Source of the DNA: Bacteroidales bacterium Bact_23 | GTDB lineage: Bacteria; Bacteroidota; Bacteroidia; Bacteroidales; Lentimicrobiaceae | Length of the DNA stretch: 24,770 nt | Assembly (NCBI GenBank): GCA_001603685.1 | Contig: LUZO01000042.1 | Span: forward strand, 1 to 24,770 | Direction of reading: 5' to 3' | Notes under the pieces: model-generated | What the model was told of the DNA's origin: nothing | The model's input: the letters and a program-made list of their open reading frames with translations, nothing else | The model's database searches: none | In this document: piece after piece, positions 1 through 8,777 of the stretch | How the letters are laid out: each line of letters begins with the position of its first letter | Numbering within the stretch: the stretch's first letter is position 1 | Translations under genes and position numbers: made by a program

Positions 1-78
1 CAAAGCGATAATTGGTCTATTATATTTTTCCAATCGGTATAACCTGATTACAAACGACAACGATATAAAAAATAATAG

Positions 79-86
79 TAGCTTTG
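79..86 (+). promoter_or_regulatory. Bacteroidota-type -7 element upstream of cysC
   Basis: The octamer TAGCTTTG matches the Bacteroidota -7 consensus TAnnTTTG exactly and lies 32 bases before the cysC start. I see no good TTTG -33 element at the expected spacing; the surrounding sequence is A+T-rich. It would place a transcript start near position 93 and give a short leader for cysC-cysD-cysN. The match is by eye only. Confidence 0.45.
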
Positions 87-118
87 CACCCATATTATCC
101 AGCATGAGGTAACAGAAT

Positions 119-697
119 ATGATTGACACCGGATACAGAGAATCCATGGAGAAGCGTTTCGGGCAGAAGGCAAGGGTAATCTGGTTAACCGGCCTGCCCT
201 GCTCGGGGAAGACCACCATAGGCTCCGGCCTGTCGGAAGCGCTGCTTGAACGGGGGTTTTTTGTGCGGTTTCTCGACGGAGATGCCACCCGAAAAGGCCT
301 CTGCAGCAATCTGGGCTTCTCGGAAGACGACAGGGTGGAAAACATCAGGCGGGTTGCCGAAATCTCAAAGCTCTTTATGGAGAGCGGCATGATTACCATC
401 AATGCATTCATCACCCCGACCGAGCCGCTACGCCGGCTGGCTTCCGAAATCATCGGCCGCGAGAACCTGATCAGCATCTATGTAAATGCTCCGGTAGAAG
501 TTTGTGAAACCCGAGATGTGAAAGGAATGTACAAAAAGGCACGCAGCGGAAAAATCAGCGATTTCACAGGCGTATCAGCTCCTTTCGAAGTCCCCGCGGC
601 ACCCGATTTCGAAGTTGACACAACCACCTCATCGCCTGAAGAGAGCATTAACCAACTTATTGAATTTCTTATTCCGTTAATTAAGAGAGAGTTATGA
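119..697 (+). CDS. cysC: adenylyl-sulfate kinase (APS kinase)
   Basis: Phosphorylates adenosine 5'-phosphosulfate (APS) with ATP to give PAPS, the second step of sulfate activation in the cytoplasm. The 192-residue length is normal for a stand-alone CysC. Visible signatures are the P-loop GLPCSGKTT (about residues 25-33), the DGD motif (53-55), the GFSEDDRVENIRR segment (67-79), and the K-G-M-Y-K-K-A-R...FTG...PFE.P substrate-lid region in the C-terminal half. The usual FISP motif, whose serine is phosphorylated in E. coli CysC, reads FITP here (Thr99), a conservative change. The stop overlaps the cysD start by four bases (ATGA), which indicates translational coupling. An internal ATG at codon 10 is possible, but the upstream start leaves the N-terminus at a usual length. 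Confidence 0.95.
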   Translation: MIDTGYRESMEKRFGQKARVIWLTGLPCSGKTTIGSGLSEALLERGFFVRFLDGDATRKGLCSNLGFSEDDRVENIRRVAEISKLFMESGMITINAFITPTEPLRRLASEIIGRENLISIYVNAPVEVCETRDVKGMYKKARSGKISDFTGVSAPFEVPAAPDFEVDTTTSSPEESINQLIEFLIPLIKREL

Positions 698-1602
698 AAA
701 ACAAATATTCGCTCACACACCTTGAAGAGCTTGAATATGAATCCATTTATGTCATGCGCGAGGTGGCGGCTCAGTTTGAGCGCCCGGTACTGCTGTTTTC
801 GGGTGGAAAAGATTCCATCGTGATGACCCATCTGGCAGTAAAAGCGTTCTGGCCCGGAAAAATGCCCTTCCCGTTGCTGCACATCGATACCGGACACAAC
901 TTTGAGGAGACCATGATTTATCGCGACAACCTCGTGAAAAAGCTGGGCGTTCAGCTTATCGTGGGTTCGGTACAGGAGAGCATCGACACCGGAAGGGTTG
1001 TGGAAGAGACCGGCGTTACAGCCAGCCGGAACATCCTTCAGACAACCACCCTGCTCGATACCATCGAAAAATACAAATTCGATGCAGCCATGGGCGGCGG
1101 AAGGCGCGATGAGGAGAAAGCCAGGGCAAAGGAGCGTTTCTTCTCGCACCGCGACGAATTTGGTCAGTGGGATCCCAAAAACCAGCGCCCCGAACTTTGG
1201 AACATTTTTAACGGAAGAAAAAACATAGGCGAACATTTCAGGGTGTTCCCCATCAGCAACTGGACCGAGATGGATGTATGGCAGTATATCCTGAAAGAGC
1301 AGATTGAGCTGCCCGAAATCTACTTCACCCATCAGCGTGAAGTCTTCAACCGGGATGGCGTATGGATGGCAAAGGCACCGTTTATGATGCTGAAGGAGAA
1401 CGAATTCTATGAAACCAGAATGGTTCGCTGCCGCACCATCGGCGATGTCTCCTGCACCGGTCTTACCCTTTCGACAGCCAACAGCCTCGAGGAAATCATT
1501 CAGGAGATTGCCGCCACCCGCATTACCGAAAGGGGCGGCCGCGCCGACGATATGCGCTCCGAAGCAGCCATGGAAGACCGCAAGAAGGAAGGCTACTTCT
1601 GA
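694..1602 (+). CDS. cysD: sulfate adenylyltransferase subunit 2 (ATP sulfurylase small subunit)
   Basis: Catalytic subunit of the heterodimeric ATP sulfurylase, which makes APS and pyrophosphate from ATP and sulfate; the reaction is driven by GTP hydrolysis in CysN. The protein has 302 residues, the usual length. The N-terminal PP-loop SGGKDS (about 36-41) is the ATP pyrophosphatase signature shared with PAPS reductases. The GGGRRDEEKARAKER segment in the middle and the C-terminal GRADDM...EDRKKEGYF tail are characteristic of CysD and distinguish it from CysH. It starts inside the cysC stop (ATGA overlap) and is followed after 50 bases by cysN, consistent with one transcript and equal expression of the two subunits. 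Confidence 0.97.
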   Translation: MKNKYSLTHLEELEYESIYVMREVAAQFERPVLLFSGGKDSIVMTHLAVKAFWPGKMPFPLLHIDTGHNFEETMIYRDNLVKKLGVQLIVGSVQESIDTGRVVEETGVTASRNILQTTTLLDTIEKYKFDAAMGGGRRDEEKARAKERFFSHRDEFGQWDPKNQRPELWNIFNGRKNIGEHFRVFPISNWTEMDVWQYILKEQIELPEIYFTHQREVFNRDGVWMAKAPFMMLKENEFYETRMVRCRTIGDVSCTGLTLSTANSLEEIIQEIAATRITERGGRADDMRSEAAMEDRKKEGYF

Positions 1603-1652
1603 TTTTTTCATCAACCATTCTCTACTGAAACAGAATACAACAACCAATTTTT

Positions 1653-2951
1653 ATGAGTGAATTTTCAACCAAAGGATATCTGGATATGGAACTGCTCCGG
1701 TTTACCACAGCCGGAAGCGTGGATGACGGAAAAAGCACCCTGATCGGAAGGCTGCTGTACGACAGCAAATCCATTTTTGAGGATCAGCTCGAGGCAGTGA
1801 AGAGAGCCAGCATCAGAAGGGGCAACGAGCACATCGACCTGGCACTGGTTACCGACGGGCTCCGTGCCGAAAGGGAACAGGGAATCACCATTGATGTGGC
1901 TTACCGCTATTTTGCCACCCCGAAACGAAAATTCATCATTGCCGATACCCCGGGGCATATCCAGTACACCCGCAACATGGTTACCGGCGCCTCAACCGCC
2001 AATGCCGCCATCATTCTCATCGACGCACGCAACGGCGTAACCGAACAGACCAGCAGGCACTCCTACATCGCTTCGCTGCTGCAGATTCCCCATGTCATCA
2101 TCTGCATCAACAAGATGGACCTGGTGGAGTACAAAAAGGAGGTGTTCGAAGATATTAAAAGGAAATACAGCGATTTTTCGAAGAATCTTAAACTCAGGGA
2201 GATCACTTTTGTACCCATCAGTGCGCTGTACGGCGATAATGTTGTGGAACCTTCGGCAAACATGCCCTGGTACACCGGCGGAACCCTGCTTCATGTACTC
2301 GAAAACATTGAGATCGGCCACGACCATAACATCAGCGACCACCGTTTCCCGGTACAGTATGTCATCAGGCCGATGTCGGATGAGTTTCACGATTACCGTG
2401 GCTACGGCGGAAGGGTTGCCGGCGGCGTTTTCCGCGAAGGCGACCGGGTAACCGTTCTTCCCTCAATGATCAGCAGCAAAATTAAGTCCATCGACATATA
2501 CAACGGCAAACTCAGCGAAGCCTACCCTCCCATGTCGGTTACCTTTACCCTTGAAGACGACATCGACATCAGCCGCGGCGATATGCTTGTAAAGGAAGAC
2601 AACCTGCCGCAGATTACCCAGGACATTGAAGTGATGATGTGCTGGATGAATGAAAAGCCGCTGCAGATCAACGGCAAATATGCGCTGAAGCATACCACCC
2701 GTGATGTACGCTGCATCATTCAGGAGGTGAAATACAAGGTGAATGTCAATACCCTGGAACACATTACCGATGATAAGACGGTGAAGCTGAACGACATTGC
2801 CTGCGTTAAGATGCGCACTACCAAACCGCTGTTTGTTGACCCTTACGAGGTAAACCGCCGCACCGGATCACTTATTATCATCGACGAGGCCACCAACAAT
2901 ACGGTGGGCGTTGGAATGGTAACATCCAACGACCTCTTCAATGGAAAATGA
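1653..2951 (+). CDS. cysN: sulfate adenylyltransferase subunit 1 (GTPase subunit)
   Basis: GTP-binding partner of CysD in ATP sulfurylase; GTP hydrolysis drives APS formation. It is an EF-Tu/EF-1-alpha-like translation-factor GTPase. Visible motifs are G1 GSVDDGKS (about 21-28), the REQGITIDVAYRYF switch segment (about 84-97), G3 DTPGH followed by QYTRNM, and G4 NKMD. Two beta-barrel domains follow. At 432 residues it lacks the fused C-terminal APS kinase domain of NodQ/CysNC proteins, which fits the separate cysC at the head of the operon. It is the last gene of the cluster, and a weak terminator-like hairpin begins at its stop codon. No PAPS reductase or sulfite reductase gene is in the window, so whether PAPS feeds assimilation or sulfation cannot be judged here. 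Confidence 0.97.
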   Translation: MSEFSTKGYLDMELLRFTTAGSVDDGKSTLIGRLLYDSKSIFEDQLEAVKRASIRRGNEHIDLALVTDGLRAEREQGITIDVAYRYFATPKRKFIIADTPGHIQYTRNMVTGASTANAAIILIDARNGVTEQTSRHSYIASLLQIPHVIICINKMDLVEYKKEVFEDIKRKYSDFSKNLKLREITFVPISALYGDNVVEPSANMPWYTGGTLLHVLENIEIGHDHNISDHRFPVQYVIRPMSDEFHDYRGYGGRVAGGVFREGDRVTVLPSMISSKIKSIDIYNGKLSEAYPPMSVTFTLEDDIDISRGDMLVKEDNLPQITQDIEVMMCWMNEKPLQINGKYALKHTTRDVRCIIQEVKYKVNVNTLEHITDDKTVKLNDIACVKMRTTKPLFVDPYEVNRRTGSLIIIDEATNNTVGVGMVTSNDLFNGK

Positions 2952-2995
2952 GAATGAAGGCTGCTGTGCGATAGCTCCATTTTCTATTTTGAATT
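2950..2995 (+). terminator. possible rho-independent terminator after cysN
   Basis: GAGAATG (2950-2956) can pair with CATTTTC (2978-2984) with one G-U pair. Inside it GGCT (2959-2962) pairs with AGCT (2973-2976) around a ten-base loop. A T-rich run (TATTTT) follows directly. The stem is imperfect and begins within the cysN stop codon, so this is only a moderate candidate. The remaining bases up to 3129 are A+T-rich, and I see no clear further signal in them. Confidence 0.4.
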
Positions 2996-3129
2996 GCTTT
3001 TTCCGAAAAAATCAGGATAATGTATGTGATTCTTTCCGGCTAAGAATGAATCCATTACATATTTTTTGTGTATTATAATACCAAAACGATTTCTTTCGGC
3101 GTTTATATGGAACAAAAAATCCAAAAACC

Positions 3130-3924
3130 ATGAAAAAACAACTCTTATTCATGACTGTCTTGATGGCTTTTCTGGCTACATCGCTAAACTCCTGTAAGAA
3201 AGACAATCAAAAAGATGCTCCTCTGCTACCTCCCCAATCCTCCTTCATTATGGATATGAGTGATTTCAATAATGAATTAAAATCGACAACCATTACTTAC
3301 ACAAATTACCTTTGGGCAGTAACAAATGTAGGTGTTTGGAATACTATTCTTACGGTAAATCTTGCGATACCGGTTGCCTCGTTTGTGGAAGCTTTCAATC
3401 ATGAGGCTTTTTACGATCCGGCTACAGAAAGCTGGGTTTGGTCGTATAATTTTACGGTGGGCAATGATATTTACCTTGCTTCACTTAAAGGAAAATACAT
3501 CAGCAATGGCGTGGAATGGAAAATGTACATTAGCAAGAGCGATTCATTTACCGGATTTCTATGGTATTCGGGTGTATCGAACCAGGCCGGCACCGAAGGA
3601 AGCTGGATCTTGAAAAATGATCCGCTAAACAATCAGGATTTCATTAAAATCAATTGGCACAGAAATAACTACAACGATGCAAGCATCAAATATGAGAATG
3701 TGCTGGCAGGCAACGCCAACCTTGGCACCTATATTCTATACGGTGTCAATAATGATCCCATTTATAACGCGTACTACAACATTTTTAACAATACCAACTC
3801 AAATCTTACCGAAATAAAATGGCACAGAGTCAATCAATATGGACGTATTAAAGACATGGCCCATTTTAATGATGCCAATTGGCACTGTTGGGACGGCAAC
3901 CACCTTGATGTGGTCTGTGAATAA
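3130..3924 (+). CDS. lipoprotein of unknown function
   Basis: I do not recognise a family. The 264-residue protein begins with a lysine pair, a hydrophobic stretch (about 5-19) and the lipobox LNSC, placing the lipidated cysteine at residue 22; a KKD sequence follows, as in many Bacteroidota lipoproteins. It is therefore probably anchored in the outer or inner membrane. The mature part is rich in Trp, Tyr and Asn and looks beta-rich. A W-H-R motif occurs at 176-178 and again at 231-233, and a related W-H-C-W at 251-254, suggesting related strands. Two cysteines near the end (253 and 263) could form a disulfide. The gene is visibly more A+T-rich than its neighbours and stands alone between cysN and a strong bidirectional terminator, which may mean later acquisition. 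Confidence 0.75.
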   Translation: MKKQLLFMTVLMAFLATSLNSCKKDNQKDAPLLPPQSSFIMDMSDFNNELKSTTITYTNYLWAVTNVGVWNTILTVNLAIPVASFVEAFNHEAFYDPATESWVWSYNFTVGNDIYLASLKGKYISNGVEWKMYISKSDSFTGFLWYSGVSNQAGTEGSWILKNDPLNNQDFIKINWHRNNYNDASIKYENVLAGNANLGTYILYGVNNDPIYNAYYNIFNNTNSNLTEIKWHRVNQYGRIKDMAHFNDANWHCWDGNHLDVVCE

Positions 3925-3972
3925 TGCTTTTTGCTGAGTTGCTTATTGTTTTATGATGAAATACAGTAAGCT

Positions 3973-4029
3973 TAAAAGCGGAAGATTTATAGCGTTGGCT
4001 CCATCAACGCCATAAATTTTCCGCTTTTA
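3973..4029. terminator. strong bidirectional terminator hairpin
   Basis: The arm 3973-3997 pairs with 4005-4029 as a 25-base-pair stem around a seven-base loop (3998-4004). There are only two non-Watson-Crick positions: a G-U wobble, and one position that is A-C on the plus strand but U-G on the minus strand. The outer ends are TAAAAGCGG and CCGCTTTTA, so each strand ends the stem with a T run. It lies between the convergent lipoprotein gene and the membrane-protein gene and can serve both. Confidence 0.85.
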
Positions 4030-4052
4030 TTTATCATTCTGCATCATCGTCT

Positions 4053-5360
4053 TTACCGATTCAATCCCATATCAATGCTGATTTTTATCATAAAGTGTAA
4101 TCCGTGGCTTAGTACCAACCGGAATATTACCAATACAGCAAGCGCTATCAGAAAAACAAGAATGCTTCGTGGTGGGATATAAAAATCGCTTCGTTTGCCG
4201 AAAGGTCTCACTGCTACATGATGTCGGAACAGAACTGGAGTTACCAAAAATCCCATACTGGCAATAATCACCGAGTCGTAAACCATAATATTCGCATGCT
4301 GAGGCGTGGTATCGGGAATTTTTACCAGAGAAATAATTCCTGCACCAATCATCCACGGCAGCAGAAAGCGGAACAATAGCGCGGCTTTGGCCCTCCGGGG
4401 CGTTCTCCGGCCGGCAGGCTCAATGGTTTCGAGCGCAAAACCGGTGCTGTGAAAACCGACAATGGTGAGAATAAACAGGAAGATCAGGGAAATCAGAATC
4501 TTGAAGAACACATTCATATAGAGCCAGTTGGCAACATAGCCGAATCCCAGGTCGGTAACGATTCCCGCCACAAATGCGCCCAGAAAGTGGGCTGCTCCGT
4601 GAAAGGCAGTCCAGAGAAAGAATATCCTTGCCTGTACGCCCGGCTTCTGAAGCGGCAGAATCCCCCTGAGCAGAATAATGGCAATCAGCAGGGAAACCAG
4701 CGGCCCGACAAAAGTAATTGCGATGATGTTGAACCTGGTCCACAGCTCGCTGTAATTCCCTGCCGGGAAATAGAGCTCGTAATAGTAAAGTACCGAATCG
4801 ATTTTGTAGTAAGAGGCCACAAACACCGTTGCAAACTGATAGGCCAGATAAACCACCAGGTAGGTAATCAGGTAAATGCCCAGCGAGTTGAGCATCGGCA
4901 GGAGTTCCTGCCCCGTCAGCTCGCGGATGGTCTCCGGTTTGGGTTTATCCACAATAATTGCCGGTTGCTCCGGCAAGGGCTTTCTTCGCCTGAAGAGCCT
5001 TTTCAGCAGCGGCTTTTTCCTTTTCCGTCTTTTGGCATGCCTAACCGGCATGGGCGGGCGCTCCTGACCGGAATCGGTGCTTGCCGGTCCGCCGTCCGCC
5101 CCGCGGTTTTCCGGCCCTGAAAGGTTGCGGTTAATCAGGTTGGCCGCCAGTGTTTCGCTGCTGATATGTTTTGCGGGGGGATCAGCTTTTTTTTCCGGCG
5201 GTTTCGGTTGTTTTTTCGGTTTCGCCGACTTTTCATCTTCCACCTGAGGCAATCCGGGCAATATTTTGCGCGGCCCGTAATAGGGCTCCGGCTGCTTGCC
5301 CGAAAGCGAATAATAAATCCTCAGCAAGATATTGGGCTGCCTCTTATGGTGTTTGGTCAT
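4053..5360 (-). CDS. multi-pass membrane protein of unknown function with a long basic N-terminal tail
   Basis: I do not recognise the family. The 435-residue protein has two parts. Residues 1-150 are hydrophilic, rich in Pro and Lys/Arg and probably disordered; they include a dense basic patch (about 109-127) that could bind membrane lipid or nucleic acid. Residues 150-430 hold about six or seven hydrophobic segments, roughly at 155-183, 210-235, 245-270, 280-305, 327-347, 364-379 and 400-425. The third segment contains F-H-G-A-A-H-F-L-G-A (H254 and H258, an HxxxH pair inside the membrane), followed by an aromatic G-F-G-Y-V-A-N-W stretch; this is the most motif-like part. It lies 29 bases after the alcohol dehydrogenase stop on the same strand, so it is probably the last gene of an rnr-adh-membrane protein transcript ending at the hairpin near 4000. 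Confidence 0.8.
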   Translation of the reverse strand: MTKHHKRQPNILLRIYYSLSGKQPEPYYGPRKILPGLPQVEDEKSAKPKKQPKPPEKKADPPAKHISSETLAANLINRNLSGPENRGADGGPASTDSGQERPPMPVRHAKRRKRKKPLLKRLFRRRKPLPEQPAIIVDKPKPETIRELTGQELLPMLNSLGIYLITYLVVYLAYQFATVFVASYYKIDSVLYYYELYFPAGNYSELWTRFNIIAITFVGPLVSLLIAIILLRGILPLQKPGVQARIFFLWTAFHGAAHFLGAFVAGIVTDLGFGYVANWLYMNVFFKILISLIFLFILTIVGFHSTGFALETIEPAGRRTPRRAKAALLFRFLLPWMIGAGIISLVKIPDTTPQHANIMVYDSVIIASMGFLVTPVLFRHHVAVRPFGKRSDFYIPPRSILVFLIALAVLVIFRLVLSHGLHFMIKISIDMGLNR

Positions 5361-5389
5361 GGTTGCAGACTCAACTAATGAAACAGGTT

Positions 5390-6532
5390 CTACATCATCA
5401 GCCGGATAATCTCCCTGTAATCGTCCTGGTCCAGTTTGTGTACATAGGTGGCGGCCTTGTTGCTTCCCATTACCCTGAAAATCTCGTCGGGGTCGGCTTT
5501 TTCACCAACAGCCTCACTGATCCTGACCGGACTGCCGATACGGCGGAAGAACTCTTCGAACATGGTGATGGTTTTATCAACATCGCCGGTGCCGAAAATG
5601 TTCCGGCCGAGCTGCGAAATGCGCTCCGGCAGCCGCTCTTTCTGCAACTTCAGCCATGCGGGATATACGATGGAAAGCGATGCTCCGTGGGGAACATCAT
5701 ACAGCAGCGAGAGGATATGCCCGATGCTGTGAACGCCCCATTCGCCCGAAGCCCTGCCATACATGGTCATGCCGTTCAGCGCCATGGTGGCGGCAAACAT
5801 GATCTTTGCCCGAAGTTCATAGTTGGTCAGGTCATCGAGAAGTTGCGGGCCGTATTCCATCACCTCCTTAATGATGTCAAATACAAAACGATCGGTAAGC
5901 GTTGCCTCCTCCCCTTTCCCGAAATACGCCTCCAGCGCATGCGCAATGATGTCGGTAATGCCGTAGGCGGTGTAGTTACGCGGAACGGTTACCGTAAGCT
6001 GCGGATCGAGGAAGGAGTGTTTGGGGAAAAGCAGCGGGCTGCCGATGCTGTTTTTAACCTCGGCCTCATGGTTTGAAACCACAGCAAACTGATTCATTTC
6101 GCTGCCGGTGGCTGCCAGGGTAAGTACCGCCACAACCGGAACGGCGCACCGGATCATTGCCCGGCGCACAAAGAAATTCCATGCCGGAACATCAGCGGGG
6201 ATTGCGGCAGCAATCACTTTTGCCGAGTCAATCACACTTCCGCCGCCAACGGCCAGAATCACATCCACCGATTTTTCGCGGCCGATGGCAGCAGCGGCGT
6301 CCACATCCTCAATCACCGGATTCGACCTGATGCCGCCGTACTCAGATACCTCGGCGCCGATGGCATTCAGATAGGTCATGATTTCGTCGTAAAGGCCGCT
6401 TTTTTTTATCGATCCCTGACCGTAAACAAGCAGCACCTTTTTGCCAAAACGGTTGATTGTGGGGCCAAGCGCGCGCAGCACATCTTTGCCGAAGTGAAGT
6501 GTAGTGGGGTTGTAAGCAGTGAAGTTTTCCAT
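5390..6532 (-). CDS. iron-containing alcohol dehydrogenase, YqhD/butanol dehydrogenase subfamily
   Basis: Predicted NAD(P)-dependent reductase of aldehydes to alcohols in the cytoplasm. The 380-residue length is normal for group III dehydrogenases. The N-terminal Rossmann-like domain has YGQGSIKKSGLYD (about 37-49), typical of the BDH branch, and GGGSVIDSAK (96-105) for the cofactor. The metal-binding domain shows all four ligands at nearly the same positions as E. coli YqhD: Asp194 and His198 in GITDIIAHALE, His268 in VHSIGH, and His282 in VPHGAS. It lies 28 bases after rnr and 29 before the membrane-protein gene. In a fermenting anaerobe it could dispose of reducing power or detoxify aldehydes; the substrate cannot be read from the sequence. 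Confidence 0.93.
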   Translation of the reverse strand: MENFTAYNPTTLHFGKDVLRALGPTINRFGKKVLLVYGQGSIKKSGLYDEIMTYLNAIGAEVSEYGGIRSNPVIEDVDAAAAIGREKSVDVILAVGGGSVIDSAKVIAAAIPADVPAWNFFVRRAMIRCAVPVVAVLTLAATGSEMNQFAVVSNHEAEVKNSIGSPLLFPKHSFLDPQLTVTVPRNYTAYGITDIIAHALEAYFGKGEEATLTDRFVFDIIKEVMEYGPQLLDDLTNYELRAKIMFAATMALNGMTMYGRASGEWGVHSIGHILSLLYDVPHGASLSIVYPAWLKLQKERLPERISQLGRNIFGTGDVDKTITMFEEFFRRIGSPVRISEAVGEKADPDEIFRVMGSNKAATYVHKLDQDDYREIIRLMM

Positions 6533-6560
6533 GTTTTTTCCTATTTAATCGAAAATAATT

Positions 6561-8750
6561 TTACCATTTCTTTCCGCTTTTCGCGTTTCCGTTTGAATCG
6601 AGCGTAAAGTCAATCAGTTTCTTTTGCAGGTCAACGCGCTTTACGCGGATACGCACCGGATCGCCCAGCTTGAACTCCCTCCCGTGATGCTGGCCGATTA
6701 CCCGGTAATTGTCCTCATCCAGATAGTAGAAGTCATCGTTCATGAGCTTCAGTGAGATCATCCCCTCGCATTTGCTGCCCTCCAGTTCAACATAGATTCC
6801 GTATTTGCTTACGCCCGAAATCAGTCCGTTGAACGGCTGGCCGATCTTATCCTGCAGGAATTCGGCCTGTTTGTATTTAACCGATGCCCGTTCCGCCTCT
6901 ACTGCCTTGCGTTCCATTTCGGAACTGTGTACGCAGTATTCCTCGTATTCCTGCTCGTTAACCGAGGGTTTGCCGTCAAGATACATCTTCAGCAGCCGGT
7001 GTACCATCAGGTCGGGATAGCGGCGGATGGGCGAAGTGAAATGGGTGTAGTACTGAAATGCCAGCCCGTAGTGGCCGATGTTGGTTGTGGAATATTCCGC
7101 CCTCGACATGGTCCGGATGGCGATGGCTTCAATCATATTCCCCTCGCCCTTCCCGGCAATCTGCTCGAAAAGCTGGTTGAACGAGCTGACAAGCCCCTTG
7201 CGGGTAGAAAGGTTTATTTTATACCCCAGTTTATCAAGGAACTCGGCAAAACGCTGGAGCTTTTCGGGATTTGGCTCATCGTGAACGCGGTAAACAAAGG
7301 TTCTGGGCTTTGCCTTTCCCGTTCTGCGGCCAATCTTTTCGGCTACCCTCCTGTTTGCCAGCAGCATAAAATCCTCAATCAGCATATTGGCCTCCTTCTG
7401 CTCCTTGATGTAGGTATCTATCGGCTTGCCCTTTTCATCCAGGATAAATTTCACCTCCTGCGAGTGGAACCCGATCGACCCTTTTTTGAACCTGTCGGTT
7501 CTCAATTTCTCCGCCAGGCGGTTCAGAATCAGCAGTTCTTCCCTGTAATCGCCCTCTCCGCCTTCGATCATTGCCTGCACTTCGTCGTAGTTGTAACGCC
7601 GGTTGCTGTTGATGATGGTGGAGCCAAACCATTCGCCGGTGACTTTTGCCTCATCATCCATGGTAACCACCACCGAATAGCACAGCTTATCCTCGTTCGG
7701 CCTGAGCGAGCACACATTATTCGAAAGCTTTTCGGGCAGCATGGGGATGGTGCGGTCAACCAGATAAACAGAGGTGCCGCGGTCGTATCCTTCCTGGTCG
7801 ATGGCGGTTTCGGGCTTCACATAATGCGACACATCGGCAATGTGAATGCCCACTTCCCATTCGCCGTTTCCGAGCTTCCCGAGCGAGAGGGCATCGTCAA
7901 AGTCCTTGGCATCAGCAGGATCGATGGTACAGGTCCATACCTCCCTGAAATCGCGGCGCTTTTTAATCTCGGCCTCCGTAATCTCCACCGGTATCTTCTC
8001 AGCCTCCTTCAGGGTATCATTTCTGAACTGAAGCGGAAATTCAAAAGTAGCCAGAATGGAGTTCATCTCCACATCGTTATCGCCCGGCTGGCCGAGTACC
8101 TGAACAATCTCGCCGAAGGGATTCTTCGATCTCTCAGGCCAGTCGGTAATCTGAGCGATGGCTTTCTGGCCGTGCCTTGCCTTGTTCAGCGCCTCATTCG
8201 GGATGTAGATATCCACCGGAATCGACACTTCGTCGGGAACCAGGAAGGCAAATCTGCCGCTTACCTGAACCGTTCCTACATATTGCTTCCGCGCCCGATG
8301 AAGCACTTCCACAATCTCACCCTCAGTCTTGCGCCCCTTGCGCATCGGGAAGAGGTGTACCTTTACCGTATCGCCATGCAGGGCATGCCCGGTGTTGTTG
8401 GCCGAAATAAAAACATCCTCATCCAGATCGGGCGTGGTAACATAAGCCTTGCCGGTCGATTTCATATCCACAACCCCGGTTACGGTGGTATGGATAATCT
8501 TATCGGCGAGCAGTTCGGGGTTGTACTTGAATTTGCCGCGGTTCAGCTCAATGATGATGCCGGCTTCAACCAGCTTGTCGAGCAGGGTTTTAATCATCTC
8601 CCTGCCAACTTTGTCGGAAACTCCAAGTTCCCTCGAAATCTGCCTGAAGTTATATCCCTTGAATGGATTGGAAGAGAACAGCGCCTCCACCGTTTTGATA
8701 AATGGGTCGTGTTTGACCTGTTTTATCTTCTGTTTTTTATTTTTTGCCAT
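6561..8750 (-). CDS. rnr: ribonuclease R (3'-5' exoribonuclease, RNB family)
   Basis: Processive 3'-5' exoribonuclease that degrades structured RNA and takes part in rRNA and mRNA quality control. Visible parts in order (numbered from the chosen start) are an N-terminal winged-helix region (about 16-75), cold-shock/OB domains (about 90-220), the RNB catalytic domain with DPADAKDFDDA (277-287) supplying the metal-binding aspartates, the HFTSPIRRYPDLMVHRL segment, and a C-terminal S1 domain (about 646-716). A short basic tail ends the protein. I chose the ATG at 8750 (MAKNKKQK, 729 residues) over one 14 codons upstream at 8792. The basic MAKNKK start is usual for this family, and the only candidate -7 element (8770-8777) lies between the two starts. 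It heads a three-gene run with the alcohol dehydrogenase and membrane protein. Confidence 0.95.
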   Translation of the reverse strand: MAKNKKQKIKQVKHDPFIKTVEALFSSNPFKGYNFRQISRELGVSDKVGREMIKTLLDKLVEAGIIIELNRGKFKYNPELLADKIIHTTVTGVVDMKSTGKAYVTTPDLDEDVFISANNTGHALHGDTVKVHLFPMRKGRKTEGEIVEVLHRARKQYVGTVQVSGRFAFLVPDEVSIPVDIYIPNEALNKARHGQKAIAQITDWPERSKNPFGEIVQVLGQPGDNDVEMNSILATFEFPLQFRNDTLKEAEKIPVEITEAEIKKRRDFREVWTCTIDPADAKDFDDALSLGKLGNGEWEVGIHIADVSHYVKPETAIDQEGYDRGTSVYLVDRTIPMLPEKLSNNVCSLRPNEDKLCYSVVVTMDDEAKVTGEWFGSTIINSNRRYNYDEVQAMIEGGEGDYREELLILNRLAEKLRTDRFKKGSIGFHSQEVKFILDEKGKPIDTYIKEQKEANMLIEDFMLLANRRVAEKIGRRTGKAKPRTFVYRVHDEPNPEKLQRFAEFLDKLGYKINLSTRKGLVSSFNQLFEQIAGKGEGNMIEAIAIRTMSRAEYSTTNIGHYGLAFQYYTHFTSPIRRYPDLMVHRLLKMYLDGKPSVNEQEYEEYCVHSSEMERKAVEAERASVKYKQAEFLQDKIGQPFNGLISGVSKYGIYVELEGSKCEGMISLKLMNDDFYYLDEDNYRVIGQHHGREFKLGDPVRIRVKRVDLQKKLIDFTLDSNGNAKSGKKW

Positions 8751-8769
8751 GAAACGGATTTTATGTTTG

Positions 8770-8777
8770 TAAAGGTA
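8770..8777 (-). promoter_or_regulatory. weak -7 element upstream of rnr
   Basis: Read on the minus strand, the octamer is TACCTTTA, one base off the Bacteroidota consensus TAnnTTTG. It would give a leader of about 12 bases before the ATG at 8750, and it supports that start over the one at 8792. No clear -33 TTTG is visible. Confidence 0.3.

Noticed and set aside
478..1647. A 389-codon minus-strand frame across cysC/cysD
   Set aside because: It is antisense to two clearly recognisable genes and shows no family motif. The same holds for the long frames opposite hypD, mreB and the ABC ATPase gene.
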